Of a stretch of 64,000 nt of DNA, positions 46,134 through 58,439 are shown one piece after another. Positions within the stretch are counted from its first letter, which is position 1. Every line of letters starts with the position of its first letter. The notes beneath the pieces were generated by a model. The model saw only the letters and a program-made list of their open reading frames with translations. It ran no database searches and was not told the DNA's origin. The position numbers were made by a program, and so were the translations under genes. The DNA comes from Rhipicephalus microplus (Eukaryota; Arthropoda; Arachnida; Ixodida; Ixodidae). The stretch is from the NCBI RefSeq assembly GCF_043290135.1, contig NC_134710.1, positions 135,182,155 to 135,246,154 on the forward strand. Reading direction: 5' to 3'.

Positions 46134-47060
46134 ACAGTGGTTCTTTGTTGTCGCAAACTTGCGTGTGCCAGTGATCTTAGGTTGTGATTGGTGCGGAGAG
46201 TTTGGCATTAGTTTGCAGTTTAACGGCACTGATTGCACCATTGAACTTAGATCTACCGCTTCGACACCAATTCAAGCAAGTGTTGAAACTTGCAATAAAG
46301 CTTGCTCTAGGCAATCGTATTTCCTGTTGAGTCATGTCATTTACAGAACTGTTGACAAAGCGCGCTCCGTACTCACTCACAACTACCGCATGGTGAAGTC
46401 CGATTATTAAATTTTCTTCGAAAGTCGGCATTCTAACAACGGGTACGAATACGGCCGTGGGTACAAGCAGAAGTGAACAACATGAAATTGGAAAACCCTC
46501 CCTGCTTTTCAATCCTGTGATAACGCAGCCTTAGTTACCATCCCCTTGTCGTCTAGTGCGTGGGTTCTTGTTTACTGCCCCGACAAGTCCTTTGTTGTCA
46601 AGGACATTCTTGTAGAAAGCGCCGTTTGTTCCCAGCCTGGATGTGAATTTGCAATGCCACGGGCCCTCCATCACTGTTCCGGCAAAACCATTGCAGTGGT
46701 TATCTTCAACCTGTCCGACAGTATCGTGTGCGTGCCGTCAGGCACCGTCCTCGGTACCTCTACCTTACTTGAAACACCGTCTGGCGTAGCAGTAGTACAA
46801 CCCGTAGCATCTTCGCCACCAACTGCATCACCCTTAAACTGGAAGGAATTCAACTTATGCCCAACTTGACTCCTTCACAGAAAGCTGAAATTCAAGCACT
46901 TATACAGAAATTCTGTGACTGCGTGGCGATGTCACCCAGTGAGCTCGGCCGCACTACTTTGGTGCAGCACAGAATTGACACCGGCTCTGAAGTTCCTGTT
47001 TGACATTACCCGCGTCGAGTCTCTGCCTCGGAACGCGCAGAAATTGCTAAGCAAGTGGAT
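46129..47060 (+). pseudogene. pol: Gypsy B pol N-terminal part (protease remnant and linker)
   Basis: Reads LRVPVILGCDWCGEFGISLQ (C-terminal protease block), LSSSAWVLVYCPDKSFVVKD, VVIFNLSDSIVCVPSGTVLG, then MPNLTPSQKAEIQALIQKFC and RRVSASERAEIAKQVD just before LINE G. The protease catalytic DTG is missing. Stops occur near 46410 and 47004, with frame changes near 46860. Confidence 0.75.
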
Positions 47061-47805
47061 ATTAAAGAACTCACAAAGGTGCTAATAGAAATGTTCAGCC
47101 CCATCATGGCGGCCATGACAAAGGTCAAAGCTAGCGTCAGTAGTTTCGAGGAGTCTTTGAAGTATTTTAGTCAGGGCTTTGACGAGTTCAGATCTGAGCT
47201 AAAGGCTGTCCGACAGGAGTTGAGCGAAGTTAAAAAGCGCAGTCTTGAAGACGAAAGGGAACGTCATCAACTGGTTAAGGAACTCAGAGACGCAAAGAAA
47301 GAAATTAGAGACCTGAAGCAGTACTCTAGGCGGACTAATCTAGAACTTAAAGGAGTACCGTTAACTGAAAAGGAAGACCTCGGTCAAACACTATAAGGTG
47401 GCCACTTGCCTGAGTGTTTCGCTTTCGGATCATGACGTGGATGTGGTTCATCGTGTCCCCACGAAAGGGGGCGGGCTGCCCAATATAATCGTCAAATTCA
47501 ACTCTCGAGCTACCCGTGACAAGCTTCTGTTTGCCGCAAAAAAGAAGCGGCTGAATGCGTCCCTGCTGGGTTACCAAGTAGATAGCCCAGGATACGTGAA
47601 TGTCCATTTGTGTCCCGAAAACCGAATTCTGCTCGGAAAAGCTATCCAGTGCAAATGGGAAAGGAACTGGAAATTCGCATGGGTTGCTGATGGCAAAATT
47701 CTAATGCGGAAGTCCGAGAATTCGAGAGTTGTATACGTCACATGCGATGAAGACCTGGTGAAAATAGTATCAATAGCGGTTTGCAACTACTGGTACTCCT
47801 ATAAC
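47061..47805 (+). pseudogene. LINE G ORF1, one frameshift
   Basis: First part (to 47396) is a coiled coil: IMAAMTKVKASVSSFEESLK, ELKAVRQELSEVKKRSLEDE, then RDLKQYSRRTNLELKGVPLT. The second part, after a frame change near 47397, reads DVDVVHRVPTKGGGLPNIIV, RDKLLFAAKKKRLNASLLGY, then VYVTCDEDLVKI, the RNA-recognition and C-terminal region of LINE ORF1 proteins. It would bind element RNA. The N-terminus is missing because of 5' truncation. Confidence 0.78.
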
Positions 47806-47812
47806 TAACATC

Positions 47813-50638
47813 ATGCCACTCTTTGTAATCACACCTTACAACGTACCTAAAAACAACAATATCTCTGTCTTCTACACGAACATCCGCAGTTTAAACAAGA
47901 ATTTGAACTTGCTCCTTGCGTTCCTTTCTACGCATGCCCAGCTTGTCGATGTTATAGCGTCGACAGAAACATGGCTAAAAAAGGGCAAAAATTGCAACAT
48001 CGATGGGTACACATCCATATCTAATCCACAAGAGTCACGCACGCGTGGTGGTGGTGTGGCCATCTTTGTAAAATCAGGATACTCGTTTTCGAAACTAGAA
48101 TCTTTCACATGCAGCTGCTCAGATATTGAATCATCGTTCATCAACATGTAGTGTTCCCTTATCATAGGAGTTATATACCGTCCTCCGAACTCATCTTATG
48201 TTTCTTTTCTAGATATGCTTGAAAAGGTGCTATTTACAGTTGCGGCAAACTAGAATATTCCTATTGTCATTACGGGAGACTTCAAAATTGATACCCGCAG
48301 TCTAGCGTCTTCTGATTACGAGTTTTCGCTTGCTTCTTTAAATCTTCGAACTTGTTTTCTACGCCCACACGTTTAACTAGCACCTCAGCGACAATCATAG
48401 ACCACGTGTTAACAAATATATCCACCCCGATCAATGCAAGTGTGTATGAAGAACTAATCTCTGATCACCTTCCTATTTGTATTTCGATTTTAGACCTGTC
48501 CAAGACTTCACCTAAAAATCACCCTGCGTTTAGAAAAACAAATTATACCCTATTAAGGAAAGAGCTTCTGTCTCTCGTACCAAGCAGTCTGTACCATAAT
48601 GATGTGATTACTGAGGTTGCAAATCTAATCGAAACTATAAAAACTGCAATCAGTAACGGTAGTAGTACCGTATCTTCTTGTTCTTATAATGTCCCGATCT
48701 GCCCTTGTATGACCCAAGACATTCTTGCCATCTTGAAGAAAAAACAGTTCTGGTACAATAAATGGAAACAGCATAAACATATTCATCATTACTTAAGGCA
48801 GTATAATAGGTTACGGAATGAAACTGTGGCAATAATCCGCGTACGCAAGAAGAACTACTACTCCAGCTTGATTCAACGCGCGAATGGGGATACAAACTCA
48901 ATATGGAAAATTATACAAAGAGTTGTAGGAAATTCTACTGCGCATCGTATTCTCCCTTCAACAATAAATGAACAAGCTGCTGAAAGTTTCAATTCATACT
49001 TCAATAGTACTGGCCTGTCCTTGGTATCTAGTCATCCTGACTCTAATTACATGTGTTCAGCCAGCTCCGTATCTAATACCTTCTTTACTCATGACATAGA
49101 AATAGGAGAGCTGTTATCTACCATGAAAAAATTTTGTAATAACAAAACCCCAAGGCTGGGTGGAATCACAGTCTATCTGATCAAGGATAACATAGACATA
49201 TTAGGCCCCATCTTGTGCCACATTTTCAATCATTCCCTAGCAACTTCGTCCTACCCATATCCTCTAAAAGTCACGAAAGTATTGCCCATATTTAAAGACG
49301 GTGGTCGCTCTGACCCTTCGTGTTACCGTCCAATATCAGTTCTCAATATACTAAATAACACCTTCGACAAGCTACTTTGAAAAGCTTCTCGAATCAACAA
49401 ATTTCTGGAAAAATATCAAATTTTATGTCTGCAACAGCATGGTTTCCGTCTGGGATATTCTACTTCCACTGCACTTCAAACAGTGACACAAAATGTCAAC
49501 ATTGCTTTAAATAGCCATAAACTAGTTTCTATTGTATTTCTTGACCTACAGAAGGCATTCGACACTATCGACCACAGCATCCTAAAAAAATCAAATAACT
49601 ATGACTTTAGAAACGAAAGCTTTGAATTCTTTTCTAGCTACTTCACTCATCGTAGTCAAATTGTTTCTCTAGGTGGCATCACTTCTTCGCAAAAACCGAT
49701 AAGCAGAGGGGTCCCGCAGAGATCTGTCCTGGGCCCTTTGTTCTTTATAGTATATGTAAATGACCTACTACTGGCTAATGATTCTGCAGAGCTACTATTG
49801 TACGCGGATGATGCAGCTTTAATTGTTACGGGGAAAATTTATTTATTTATTTATTTATTTGCAAGAAATTGCAAGAACTTGAAACAAAAAAAATGCTGAA
49901 CTAGCAAATATATCACATTGGTTCAAGGCAAATAAACTTACTGTCAACTCGAAAAAAACAAAGTACATGATAATCCATTCCCTACATATGCCAATAAATC
50001 TAGACGGCATTCAAATAAAGATAAATAATTATGTACTCGAACGCATCATTTCATTTAAATACCTAGGTGTAGTTATCGACCACCATTTCCACTGGCAACC
50101 CAATATAAAATCAGAGTGCTCGAGGTTATCTTCGGGTTGTCATGCATTGTTGCAAGCGAGAAATTATTTCGACCTTGCAATACGGATCATGTACTTTTCT
50201 CTCATCCACTGTCATCTCTCCTAATGCATTGATTCATAAGGTTGGACTTACACTACATATCTGGAGCCTTTACGAAAACTACAGAAGCGCTCACTAAGAA
50301 TAATAACGCACTCAAGCCACGATCATCCCAGCGCACCCCTGTTTAGTAAACTACAAATTTTACCAGTGGACAGTTTGATTCAACAGAGAAGAGCCATTGC
50401 CATTAATAATATCATAAGGTATAACTGTCCTGTTCATTCGTCCATTCTTTGCTCTTCATCCCGCCCTACGAGGAATGCTGCTGCCGGTAATTTTAACCTT
50501 CCTCCCACGAACAACGTCTATGGAGAACAGCGTCTGCAGTTCGTCGGTACCAAAATCTGGAATAGATTGCCCCAGGATATAGAATTGGCTGTTAACTTTC
50601 CTCTGAAAATAAAAAAAACACTTCCTTGCAATCCTTAA
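47813..50638 (+). pseudogene. LINE G ORF2 (endonuclease and reverse transcriptase), several breaks
   Basis: Endonuclease: ISVFYTNIRSLNKNLNLLLA, VIASTETWLK, GGGVAIFVKSG, GVIYRPPNS, ITGDFKID and ISDHLPICIS. Reverse transcriptase: LPIFKDGGRSDPSCYRPISV, motif A VFLDLQKAFDTIDH, motif B RGVPQRSVLGPLFF (Gly changed to Arg), catalytic LLLYADDAAL near 49797-49824, then a C-terminal CR1-type domain ending ERIISFKYLGVVIDHHFHWQ and KIWNRLPQDIE. Stops at 48149, about 48251 and 49378, frame changes near 48350 and 50220, and a TTTA repeat inserted at about 49838-49860. Confidence 0.9.
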
Positions 50639-51047
50639 TGTGTCTCCGTAACATAATGACAAAATCGTTCAATTCTTGTATATATCACTACGTCCAGTGA
50701 AAGTTTACTGCGTAGTTCTTATTACTCACTGCCTTTCTTTTGTTTGTGTGTAAAAATTACACGTTTCTGTTATCTTACCCAAGTTTGAGTATCTGAATAT
50801 ATACGTACAATGCCTAACCTTCTTCTCTATATCCGCAATGTTTAGCATCTTGTATCCTGGTTCAATGCCTTGTTCTACTGTTTTGCTACATGTGCTATTG
50901 TTGCATCGTGCTATCGTTTGGATACTGTGCCATTTTGTATCGTATCATTGGACCCTATTCTCGCCTTTGGCTATGGGTCCAAGCAGTTTTTTACCTATCA
51001 TAATAGAATTGAAAATAAAGTGAAATCAAATGAAAATGAATTGAAAT

Positions 51048-52456
51048 GACATGCTTAAGCGTAGTATCATATCGCGCTCGTCAAGTCCATGCTCGTCCCC
51101 GGTAGTTATTGTGAGAAAAACATACAGCACAATCCATTTCTGTGTTGACTATTGACGGCTAAACAGTGTCACCAAGCCTGACGTGTATCCGCTTCCTCGT
51201 CTTCACGACGCCCTTGGCCGCCTGCATGGTGCCCGTTTTTTCACTACGCTGGATCTTTTTTTTTCTGGCTATTGGAAGGTGAAAATAGACGCGAATTACG
51301 CTGAGAAGACTGCCTTTACAACTCCGGATGGCCTATACCAGTTTAAGCACCTGCCATTTGGTCTCTCCAACGCCCCTGCTACATTCCAACGATTAATAGA
51401 TCGGATTCTTGGGCATCTCAAGTGGTCGATGGCTTTGGTCTATTTAGACGACATAATTGTCTATGTTCCCACGTTTCCCGAACACCTCAGGCGTATGGAA
51501 ATGGTCTTGCGTTCTCTCCAAGACGCTTGCCTTTGCATTAAACTTTCCGAGTGCTTTTTCGGCTTTTTGGAAGTTAGTTTCTTGGGGCACGTAGTCAGCG
51601 CCAAAGGCATCCGCCCTGATCACACGAACCTCCAAGCCATTGCCGATATTCCGCCTCCCACCACGGCTCAGCGGCTTAAAAGCTTCTTGCGCTTCGCTTC
51701 ATAATACAGACGCTTTGCCCTTGACCCCGCTTCTCGTGCAGTACCTCTCACCGAGCTACTGAAGAAAGAAGTTCACTGAAAATGGGGACCCGGCCAAGAA
51801 GCTGCCTTCCGCGACCTCAAGATTGCCCTTCAAGCACCACCAACGCTCGCGCACTATGACGAGAATGCCTTGACGATTCCACACACCGATTCCAGTGGTC
51901 TTGGCCTCGGAGCTGTTCTCTTGCAAGTTAACGAGGACGGGCAGGAGAGACCACTCGCTTATGCTAGCCACCGGTTGAGTCAACCAGAGAGCCGATACCA
52001 CGCCTCTTAACTTGAGTTCTTGGTGGTATCTTGGGCAGTCGAAAAATTTCGTCCGTACGTTTATGGTGAAAGCTTCACGGTCGTTACCGACAACGTCGCC
52101 CTTCACTGGCTACAAACAAAAAACACACCAATGCTAAGTTGGCTAGGTGGGCTCTCAAACTGCAAGATTACAAATTTTCTATTATCTATCGCAGCGGCGC
52201 TCGCCGTCAAGACGCTGACTGCCTTTCTCGCCACCCGACAGTTTTCAGCGACGTCTCCCCAGTTTATGCAGTGCTTGTTTTATGAACTACACAGCTACAA
52301 GACGCAGAAATCGTCGATGTAACTAGACGACTATCCGAGAAAGAACGCACTCTCAAGCGTCGTCGTGAAAGTTTTTCTGCGTCGTATGTCGTCTGAGAGG
52401 GCATTCTTTATCACCGAAATTATCGGGATGGGTCGTGTGGGACTGTTGTGCCGGGG
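51048..52456 (+). pseudogene. pol: Gypsy B pol: reverse transcriptase and RNase H
   Basis: Resumes after LINE G with SSPVVIVRK, then, after frame changes at about 51115-51180, PDVYPLPRLHDALGRLHGAR, LKHLPFGLSNAPATFQR-type residues and the intact catalytic VYLDDIIVY (51437-51463). RNase H follows: TIPHTDSSGLGLGAVLLQVN, ASHRLSQPESRYHA, VEKFRPYVYGESFTVVTDN and LHWLQTK. A further set (TRRLSEKERTLKRRRESFSA, EGILYHRNYRDG) leads towards the integrase but is cut by the Gypsy C LTR at 52461. Stops near 51703, 51778 and 52008. Confidence 0.9.
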
Positions 52457-52460
52457 CTAT

Positions 52461-52599
52461 TGATACACAACAGCCGGCACATCCTTGCTGCAAGAAAGAG
52501 AAAGACGGCGTCGGTGTCTGGTTGTTGATGAACTGTCGCCATCTTGTTCGCCGAGCACGGTTCATCGTATATAATTTAATAAATAAGTTACTGGTAACA
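52461..52599 (+). repeat. 5' LTR of Gypsy C (139 bp)
   Basis: TGATACACAACAGCC...CTGGTAACA, with AATAAATAAG near 52579. A likely primer-binding site TTGGTGGAGGTGG starts at 52602. Confidence 0.93.
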
Positions 52600-52632
52600 T
52601 TATTGGTGGAGGTGGACGACTACTGTACCTCG

Positions 52633-53731
52633 ATGGAGACGCGCGGCGGTCGCAACACCGGGGACTCTTCGGCTACTTCAACTGCCCGTGCCTCATCACC
52701 ACCGGCCTCTCAAGCCGGGTCGACAACCTACGTCACCCTGCCACCCCTGCGGGTCCTGGCACTTTCTCTGCTGACGGTACCATCAACGTTGACTCCTGGC
52801 TGCACCGGTACGAGTGGGTCAGTGCTACCCACCGCTGGAATCCCAAGCTCATGCTCGCAAATGTTGTGTTCTACCTCGACGGCACGCCGTGGACATGGTT
52901 CGAAACCAATGAAGCCGAAATCACAAGCTAAGATCTTTTCAAAACGAAGATCCGTGATCTTTTCGGTGATTCATCTGGTCGTCAGCTCGCAGCCAAAAAG
53001 ACTCTCGCCACTCGCGCCCAGACGTCTACTGAATCGTACGTCTCATACATTCTTGACGTCTTGGCGCTTTGTAGCAAGTTCGACCAGCGCATGTCGGAAG
53101 ACGAAAAAGTTAATCACGCCTTCAAAGGAATTGCTGACGATCCCTTCAACCTGCTGGTTTTTAATGATGTTACGAGCATCGACATGATCCTGACAAAATG
53201 CCGCCATCTAGAACAGGCTAAAGCCCACCGCGTCACCCACGGAATCACGCGCCTGCTGAACACAGCTGCTACTTCCTCTTGTGATAACCCCGTCCGCCCA
53301 GTTCCCCGATGTGACAACCTCACCTGCATCATTTGTCGGAGGTCGAGGCAGCTCAACCCATAGCTACTCAATTCCCAACGCCTGAGCCTTCACCGACCAC
53401 TATATTACTGATACAAGCCGTCGTTCGTCAAGAATTATCGAACGTCGGCCTACACCCCGTTCAACCAGTCTACTCTGCCGAGCCTTTTTATCGCCGTCCC
53501 TCCACTCCTCGCATTGGTTCCAACTACTCTCGACAGCGCAATTTGTCCGAATGGCGTACACTGGACGACAAGCCTATATGCTTCAATTGTCGACGTGTCG
53601 GTCATATTGCTCGCCACTGCCGCAATCTCTGGGCTCCGCCGGCACACTATGGGCCTCCTACCAGTCGTCCTCAGCATTTGATTTTGATTCCCCTATGTCG
53701 ACCACATCCTCTGATTCTGCCGCACCTCTGA
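52633..53731 (+). pseudogene. gag: Gypsy C gag, three frames and one stop
   Basis: Starts METRGGRNTGDSSATSTARA. The frame changes near 52730. Capsid core in the next frame: FSADGTINVDSWLHRYEWVS, LANVVFYLDGTPWTWFETNE, stop at 52929-52931, then SYVSYILDVLALCSKFDQRM and DDPFNLLVFNDV to 53330. The C-terminal part is in a third frame (53333-53731): LIQAVVRQELSNVGLH and zinc knuckle CFNCRRVGHIARHC (C-X2-C-X4-H-X4-C). Layout is like Gypsy A gag (capsid core, proline-rich stretch, one knuckle). Confidence 0.88.
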
Positions 53732-53795
53732 CGAGACCTCGCTACGCCCGCTCACCATCCCCTGCTCGCCGTCAATCTCGTTCGCCCCCACAACG

Positions 53796-55253
53796 TTGTC
53801 CTGCCTCTCCGAACTATTCGCAGCGCCCCCGACCGGAAAACTAGGCAGTGCAGCTTTTGGAGGTGAAGATGCATTGACGACGACCTCTGCAAGAAATTAT
53901 CGTGTACCTGTGCGCGCGTTCATCGATACCGGTGCGCATGTGTCCATATTGAGCGCTGCTCTTCGTCGCCGCCCAAAGAAAGTCATCATACCCGCCTTGA
54001 ACCAAGCCGTTCCAGTAGCCGACGGGCAAACTGCCGCCACCATTGGCGTGTGCACTGCCCATGTGACTATCGCCGATAGAAGCACTGCTGTTCTTTTCAC
54101 CGTTATAGAAAATTGCCCTCGTGATGTAATTCTAGGTATGGATTTTCTAACCACTCACTCGGCTGTTATAGATTGTTCAGCCGGCTGTCTTAACCTTGAA
54201 ATTCCTCTACTTTCTGATCTGACCAACCCACCCCAAAGCCGTCTTTGCTGCACTAATTTCGCACGCCTTCCGCCTAACTGTGTAACACATATTGACCTCT
54301 TCTCTACGCCACCTGTACCTGACGGCGTTTACATGGTGGCACCAATTCATGCCGTATAGTTTACGCATGGGGTCGCTGTTCCACACACCACTTCGGCAAT
54401 TGTTGAAAACCGCACATGCTTTCCTATTGTCAATTTTGCCCTCACTGCCCAAATTATTCCACAAGGTATCTCCCTGGCCGAAATTACTGTCCTACAAGAC
54501 CATACGATTGAGCCCTTCAGAATGGATGACTGCTGCACCTCAGACCATGAACCAACTCTATCACGTTCATCGGGCGTCGACGTTGACCACATAGTACCAT
54601 CAGACCTCGCTCTTGATCAAGCGGAAGCCCTCCGTCAGGTCCTCGAGTCCTATAGTGAAATTTTCGACTTCACCAGAACGACCTTGAGCCGAAGGAGTGT
54701 TGTTACTCATCGCATTAATACTGGTGACGCGAGTTCCATTCACCGACGTCCATACCATGTTTCTGCGTCCGAGCGTACAGTCATACAACAGGAAGTCGAA
54801 AAGATGCTTGCAAAAGACATAATCGAGCCCTCTTGTAGACCCTGGGCTTCTCCTGTCGTCCTGATCAGAAAGAAGGATGGAACATGGCGTTTTTGTATAG
54901 ATTATCGGCATCTCAACAAAATTACGAAGAAATATGTTTACCCGTTGCCTAGAATCGACGATGCCTTAGACTGTCTTTACGGTGCTTCATATTTTTCCAC
55001 TATCGACCTTCGATCTGGCTATTGGCAGATCGCTGTAGACGAGGTGGACCGTGAGAAGACCGCATTCTTCACTCTTGACGGTCTTTATTACTTCAAAGTT
55101 ATGCCCTTCGGTCTCTGTAATGCACCGGCCACATACGAAAGAATGATGGACTCATTGCTCCAAAGGTTTAAATGGTCAACCTGCTTATGTTATTTAGACA
55201 ACGTTATCATTTCTCGCCCATATTCGACTCCCATCTATATCGTTTGTCATTGA
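53796..55253 (+). pseudogene. pol: Gypsy C pol: protease and reverse transcriptase, catalytic Asp lost
   Basis: One frame with a single stop at 54357-54359. Protease: RAFIDTGAHVSIL (DTG active site) near 53917-53952 and DVILGMDFL. Reverse transcriptase: RRPYHVSASERTVIQQEVEK, ASPVVLIRKKDGTWRFCIDY, YVYPLPRIDDALDCLYGAS, FSTIDLRSGYWQIAVDEVD, FGLCNAPATYERM. The usual YLDD box reads LCYLDNVII (55186-55212): the second catalytic Asp is Asn, which should abolish polymerase activity. A frame change occurs just after it. Confidence 0.92.
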
Positions 55254-55979
55254 TTCTTGAAGTTTTTCGTCGAGCTGGACTTCAATTGAACTCTTAAAAA
55301 TGCTACTTCGCTCGTCCTCAAATAACCGTACTTGGCCACCTCGTCGATGCTGCAGGAGTCCGCCCGGATACCGAGAAAATTCACGCCATCGCGGACTTTC
55401 CTGTTCCGAAGTCAACAAAGGACGTTCGCAGTTTTGTGGGCTTGTGCTCCTACTTTCGATGGTTTGTTAGACTTCGCGATCATTGCACGCCCACTCACAA
55501 ACCTCCTGAAGAAGGACACCCAATTTTTCTGGGGCGCTGATCACGCCTCATCTTTTTCCCAGTTCACGACGCTCCTTACAACACCGCCGATTTTAGCTCT
55601 TTTTGATCCATCAGCTCCAACCAAGGTTCGCACTGATGCTAGTGGGCACCGCATAGGGGCAATGCTATTGCAACACCAACGCGGACATAACCGTGTTATA
55701 GCATATGCAAGCCGACTGCTATCTACCGCCGAGCGCAACTATTCAATCATGGAGCGTGAGTGTCTCGCTCTTGTGTGCGCAGTCGCCAAGTTTCGCCCAT
55801 ACTTATACGGGCGTCCATTCCAGGTAGCCACCGACCACCACGCGCTCTGCTGGCTGGCCTCACTCAACGATGCCACAGGACGCCTCGCTCGTTGGTCCCT
55901 ACGTTTACAAGAATACACGTTCACCGTAACGTACAGAACAGGGAGGCCGCATCAAGATGCGGATTGTTTATCACGCTAA
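55254..55979 (+). pseudogene. pol: Gypsy C pol: end of reverse transcriptase and RNase H
   Basis: After the frame change near 55215: SLILEVFRRAGLQLNS, stop, ITVLGHLVDAAGVRPDTEKI, PKSTKDVRSFVGLCSYFRWF; another change near 55470; then RPLTNLLKKDTQFFWGADHA, KVRTDASGHRIGAMLLQHQR, RLLSTAERNYSIMERECLAL, FRPYLYGRPFQVATDHHAL and YRTGRPHQDADCLSR, the conserved end of Gypsy RNase H. RNase H Asp and Glu residues (TDAS, MERECLA, TDHHAL) are present. Confidence 0.9.
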
Positions 55980-55982
55980 CCT

Positions 55983-56723
55983 GTGGAAGAAGCTGCCCAT
56001 ACTGACACCTTTCCAGACCTTCTGTCTGTGACGCAGCTACTTAACCTTGGCCACAAACAACGCTGGGATGCTTCCCTGCGAACCATCATTGACAAGCTTG
56101 AGTCAATGCCTCGCGACGCATCTCTACAAATGTTCCTGGTCAAAGACGGGATCCTATATCACCGTAACCTCGATCCATATGGCCATGTATTGCTCCAAGT
56201 CATACCAGCACATCTTCGTGCGACTGTCCCAAACCTACTTCATGACGCTCCTTTGGCGGGCCACCTGGGCGTCTCGCGAACATTCTACCGTGTACGTTGT
56301 CGTTTCGTTTGGCCTGGTCTTGCCCGTTTTGTTCGACGCTACGTCGCCGCTTGTGAGCCCTGCCAGCGCCGCAAAAAGCCATCCTCCCTACCAGCTCGAT
56401 TCCTTCAGCTGACCCACATTCCCACTAAACCTTTTTTTTCGAGTTGGCCTCGACCTGCTTGGCCCATTCCCGATCTGCAGCTCAGGCAACAAATGGATTG
56501 CTGTCGCCACTGACTATGCGACACGGTACGCTATCACACGAGCACTTCCGACGAGTTGCGCAACCGATGTGGCGGACTTTCTGGTATATGATATATTTTA
56601 GTACACAGAGCTCCACGCCCACTTCTCACTGACCGGGCCCGGACCTTCCTATGAGCTGTCGTTGATGAAATCCTGCGCTCTTGCTCTGCCAAGCACAAGT
56701 TTGCCACTTCGTACCATCCGCAA
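55983..56723 (+). pseudogene. Gypsy C integrase, N-terminal part
   Basis: Zinc-binding HHCC domain: HDAPLAGHLGVSRTFYRVRC ... AACEPCQRRK. Start of the catalytic core in shifting frames: VGLDLLGPFP (first Asp) near 56440-56470 and VATDYATRYAITRALPT. The second Asp region (LTDRGRTF type) is frame-disrupted at 56620-56650. The text stops at SYHPQ, the insertion site of RTE H, and resumes at 58440. Confidence 0.82.
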
Positions 56724-56732
56724 CAGCAGGGG

Positions 56733-57432
56733 GACACAATCTCCCCAATGCTATTTACCGCGTGCTTACAGGAGGTTTTCAGAAGCCTAGAATGGGAACA
56801 GTTAGGGATAAGAGTTAATGAAGAGTACCTTAGTAACCTGCGCTTCGCCGATGACATTGCATTGCTGAGTAACTCAGGGGACGAATTGCAACTCATGATT
56901 ACGGTAGACAAGGAGAGCAGAAAGGTGGGTCTTAAAATGAATCTGCAGAAAACGAAAGTAATGTACAACCACCTCGGAAAAGAGCAGCGCTTCGAGATAG
57001 GTAATAGTGCACTTCAAGTTGTAAAAAAAGACTATGTCTACTTAGGGCAGGCAATAACTGCGGAGCCGAACCACGAGATTGAAGTGACTAGAAGAATAAG
57101 AATGGGGTGGAGCACATTTGGCAAGCACACTCAAATAATGACAGGTAGATTGCCACTGTCCCTCAAGAGGAAAGTATATAACAGCTGTATCTTGCCGGTA
57201 CTTAGCTACGGAGCAGAAACCTGGAGACTTACAAAGAAGGTTCAGCTTAAATTGAGGACGACGCAGCGAGCAATGGAAAGAAAAATGGTAGGTTTAACCT
57301 TAAGAGACAAGAAGAGAGCAGAGTGGATTAGGGAACAAACGGGGGTTAAGGATATCATAGCTGAAATCAAGAAGAAGAAATGGACATGGGCCGGGCATGT
57401 AGCGCGTAGACAGGATAACTGCTGGTCGTTAA
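56733..57432 (+). pseudogene. RTE H reverse transcriptase (C-terminal half), open until the TIR insert
   Basis: Reads GDTISPMLFTACLQEVFRSL, LRFADDIALLS (catalytic FADD near 56842-56852), VGLKMNLQKTKVMYN, YVYLGQAIT, LKRKVYNSCILPVLSYGAET, EWIREQTGVKDIIAEIKKKK, WAGHVARRQDNCWS. This part is in one frame without stops and matches the palm/thumb and C-terminal pattern of RTE LINEs. The frame continues into the TIR element to 57611, but those residues are foreign. Confidence 0.92.
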
Positions 57433-58240
57433 TGGTGCATTCAGACGACGGACCGAATCCGGATTTGTCGTGGACGCGGACATCTAATCCGCGGATGGTC
57501 CGCCTGCAGGCGCATCCACACGACGGACGGTGTCCTAGGGGAAAACAGCCAGATTACCCTCGACAGCAGATTCGGCACTCACCTGTGCCCGCTGGCAGCA
57601 GACCGGTTTGAGAGTATTCAACATGGATGCCCACAAGAAGCGAAGCTTGGCTGCGATGTCTGTCGTGTTGTGACAAATGAACGAGTAGTGTTATTCTTTC
57701 AGGAGAAAAGGTAGTTGCTAGCAGGATATTCTTTCAATTACATTATTCCCCACTTGTAGAACTCCTAAACGTGTCTCCCGCCTTTTCTTTTTTTTAGAAG
57801 CAGCACGTCACCGGTTGCAGACGTTGGAATATTTCACCACCATGACGGCTAAGAATCTCGCATGTTAAGCGACGGCGGCGACATTTCCCGAACCACCAAA
57901 AGTGATTTCTGCATATTTAATCACCTGAGAACAAAGTCTCCGGAAACTAAGTAAACAATGCTCAAGCGTAGATGATGCCGACCAGTCATGCAGCTGTCCG
58001 CGAGCCATGGAAGAGATGTCGCGAGCAGACGAAAAGGGTACTGGTTGCCACCGACCCCAAGCTATTCCGCTGAAGTACCGGCTCTCCCCCGCCAGAATCC
58101 CGATGTGAGAAACCGGTTGGGTTCATCCGTCCGCGAGCCGCGCGGACGAGTCGCGGACGAGGGGAATCGCTGATGTGAGGTCACGTGACGCGCCGTCCGT
58201 CCCGCCACATCGGGATTCGATCCGTCGTCTGAATGCACCA
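57433..58240. mobile_element. 808-bp TIR element (MITE) inside RTE H, TAA target duplication
   Basis: TAA at 57430-57432 and 58241-58243. The ends start TGGTGCATTCAGACGACGGA on both strands, with about 33 bp of inverted repeat and two mismatches. Removing it restores the RTE reading NCWSL-RVTDWIPREGKRV. GC-rich outer parts surround an AT-richer centre. No transposase. A different family from the elements at 1646 and 37921, but with the same target duplication. Confidence 0.92.
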
Positions 58241-58439
58241 TAAGGGTAACTGACTGGATTCCCAGAGAAGGCAAGCGGGTTTGGGGGAGACAGAAGGTTA
58301 GGTGGGCAGATGAGATTAAGAAGTTTGGGGGTATAAATTGGCAGCAGCAGGCACAGGACCGGGTTAACTGGCGGAACATGGGAGAGGCCTTTGTCCTGCA
58401 GTGGATGTAGTCAGGCTGATGATGATGATGATGATGATG
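58241..58439 (+). pseudogene. RTE H C-terminus and 3' tail
   Basis: RVTDWIPREGKRVWGRQKVR, WADEIKKFGGINWQQQAQDR and VNWRNMGEAFVLQWM, then stop, gtcaggc and the TGATGA tail. Nearly the same as the RTE fragment at 31805-31976. Confidence 0.9.

Larger units (their letters stand above)
47061..51047 (+). mobile_element. CR1-type LINE G inserted in Gypsy B pol
   Basis: Gypsy B reads AKQVD up to 47060 and resumes DMLKRSIISRSSSPCSSPVV at 51048. The 3' end has short repeats (gaaaataaagtgaaatc..., gaattgaaat), as in CR1 tails, and no clear target duplication, also usual for CR1. It begins inside ORF1, so it is 5' truncated. Confidence 0.88.

Noticed and set aside
57433..57611. End of the RTE open frame to 57611 as real protein
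   Set aside because: These codons belong to the inserted TIR element; the true RTE C-terminus is at 58241-58410.
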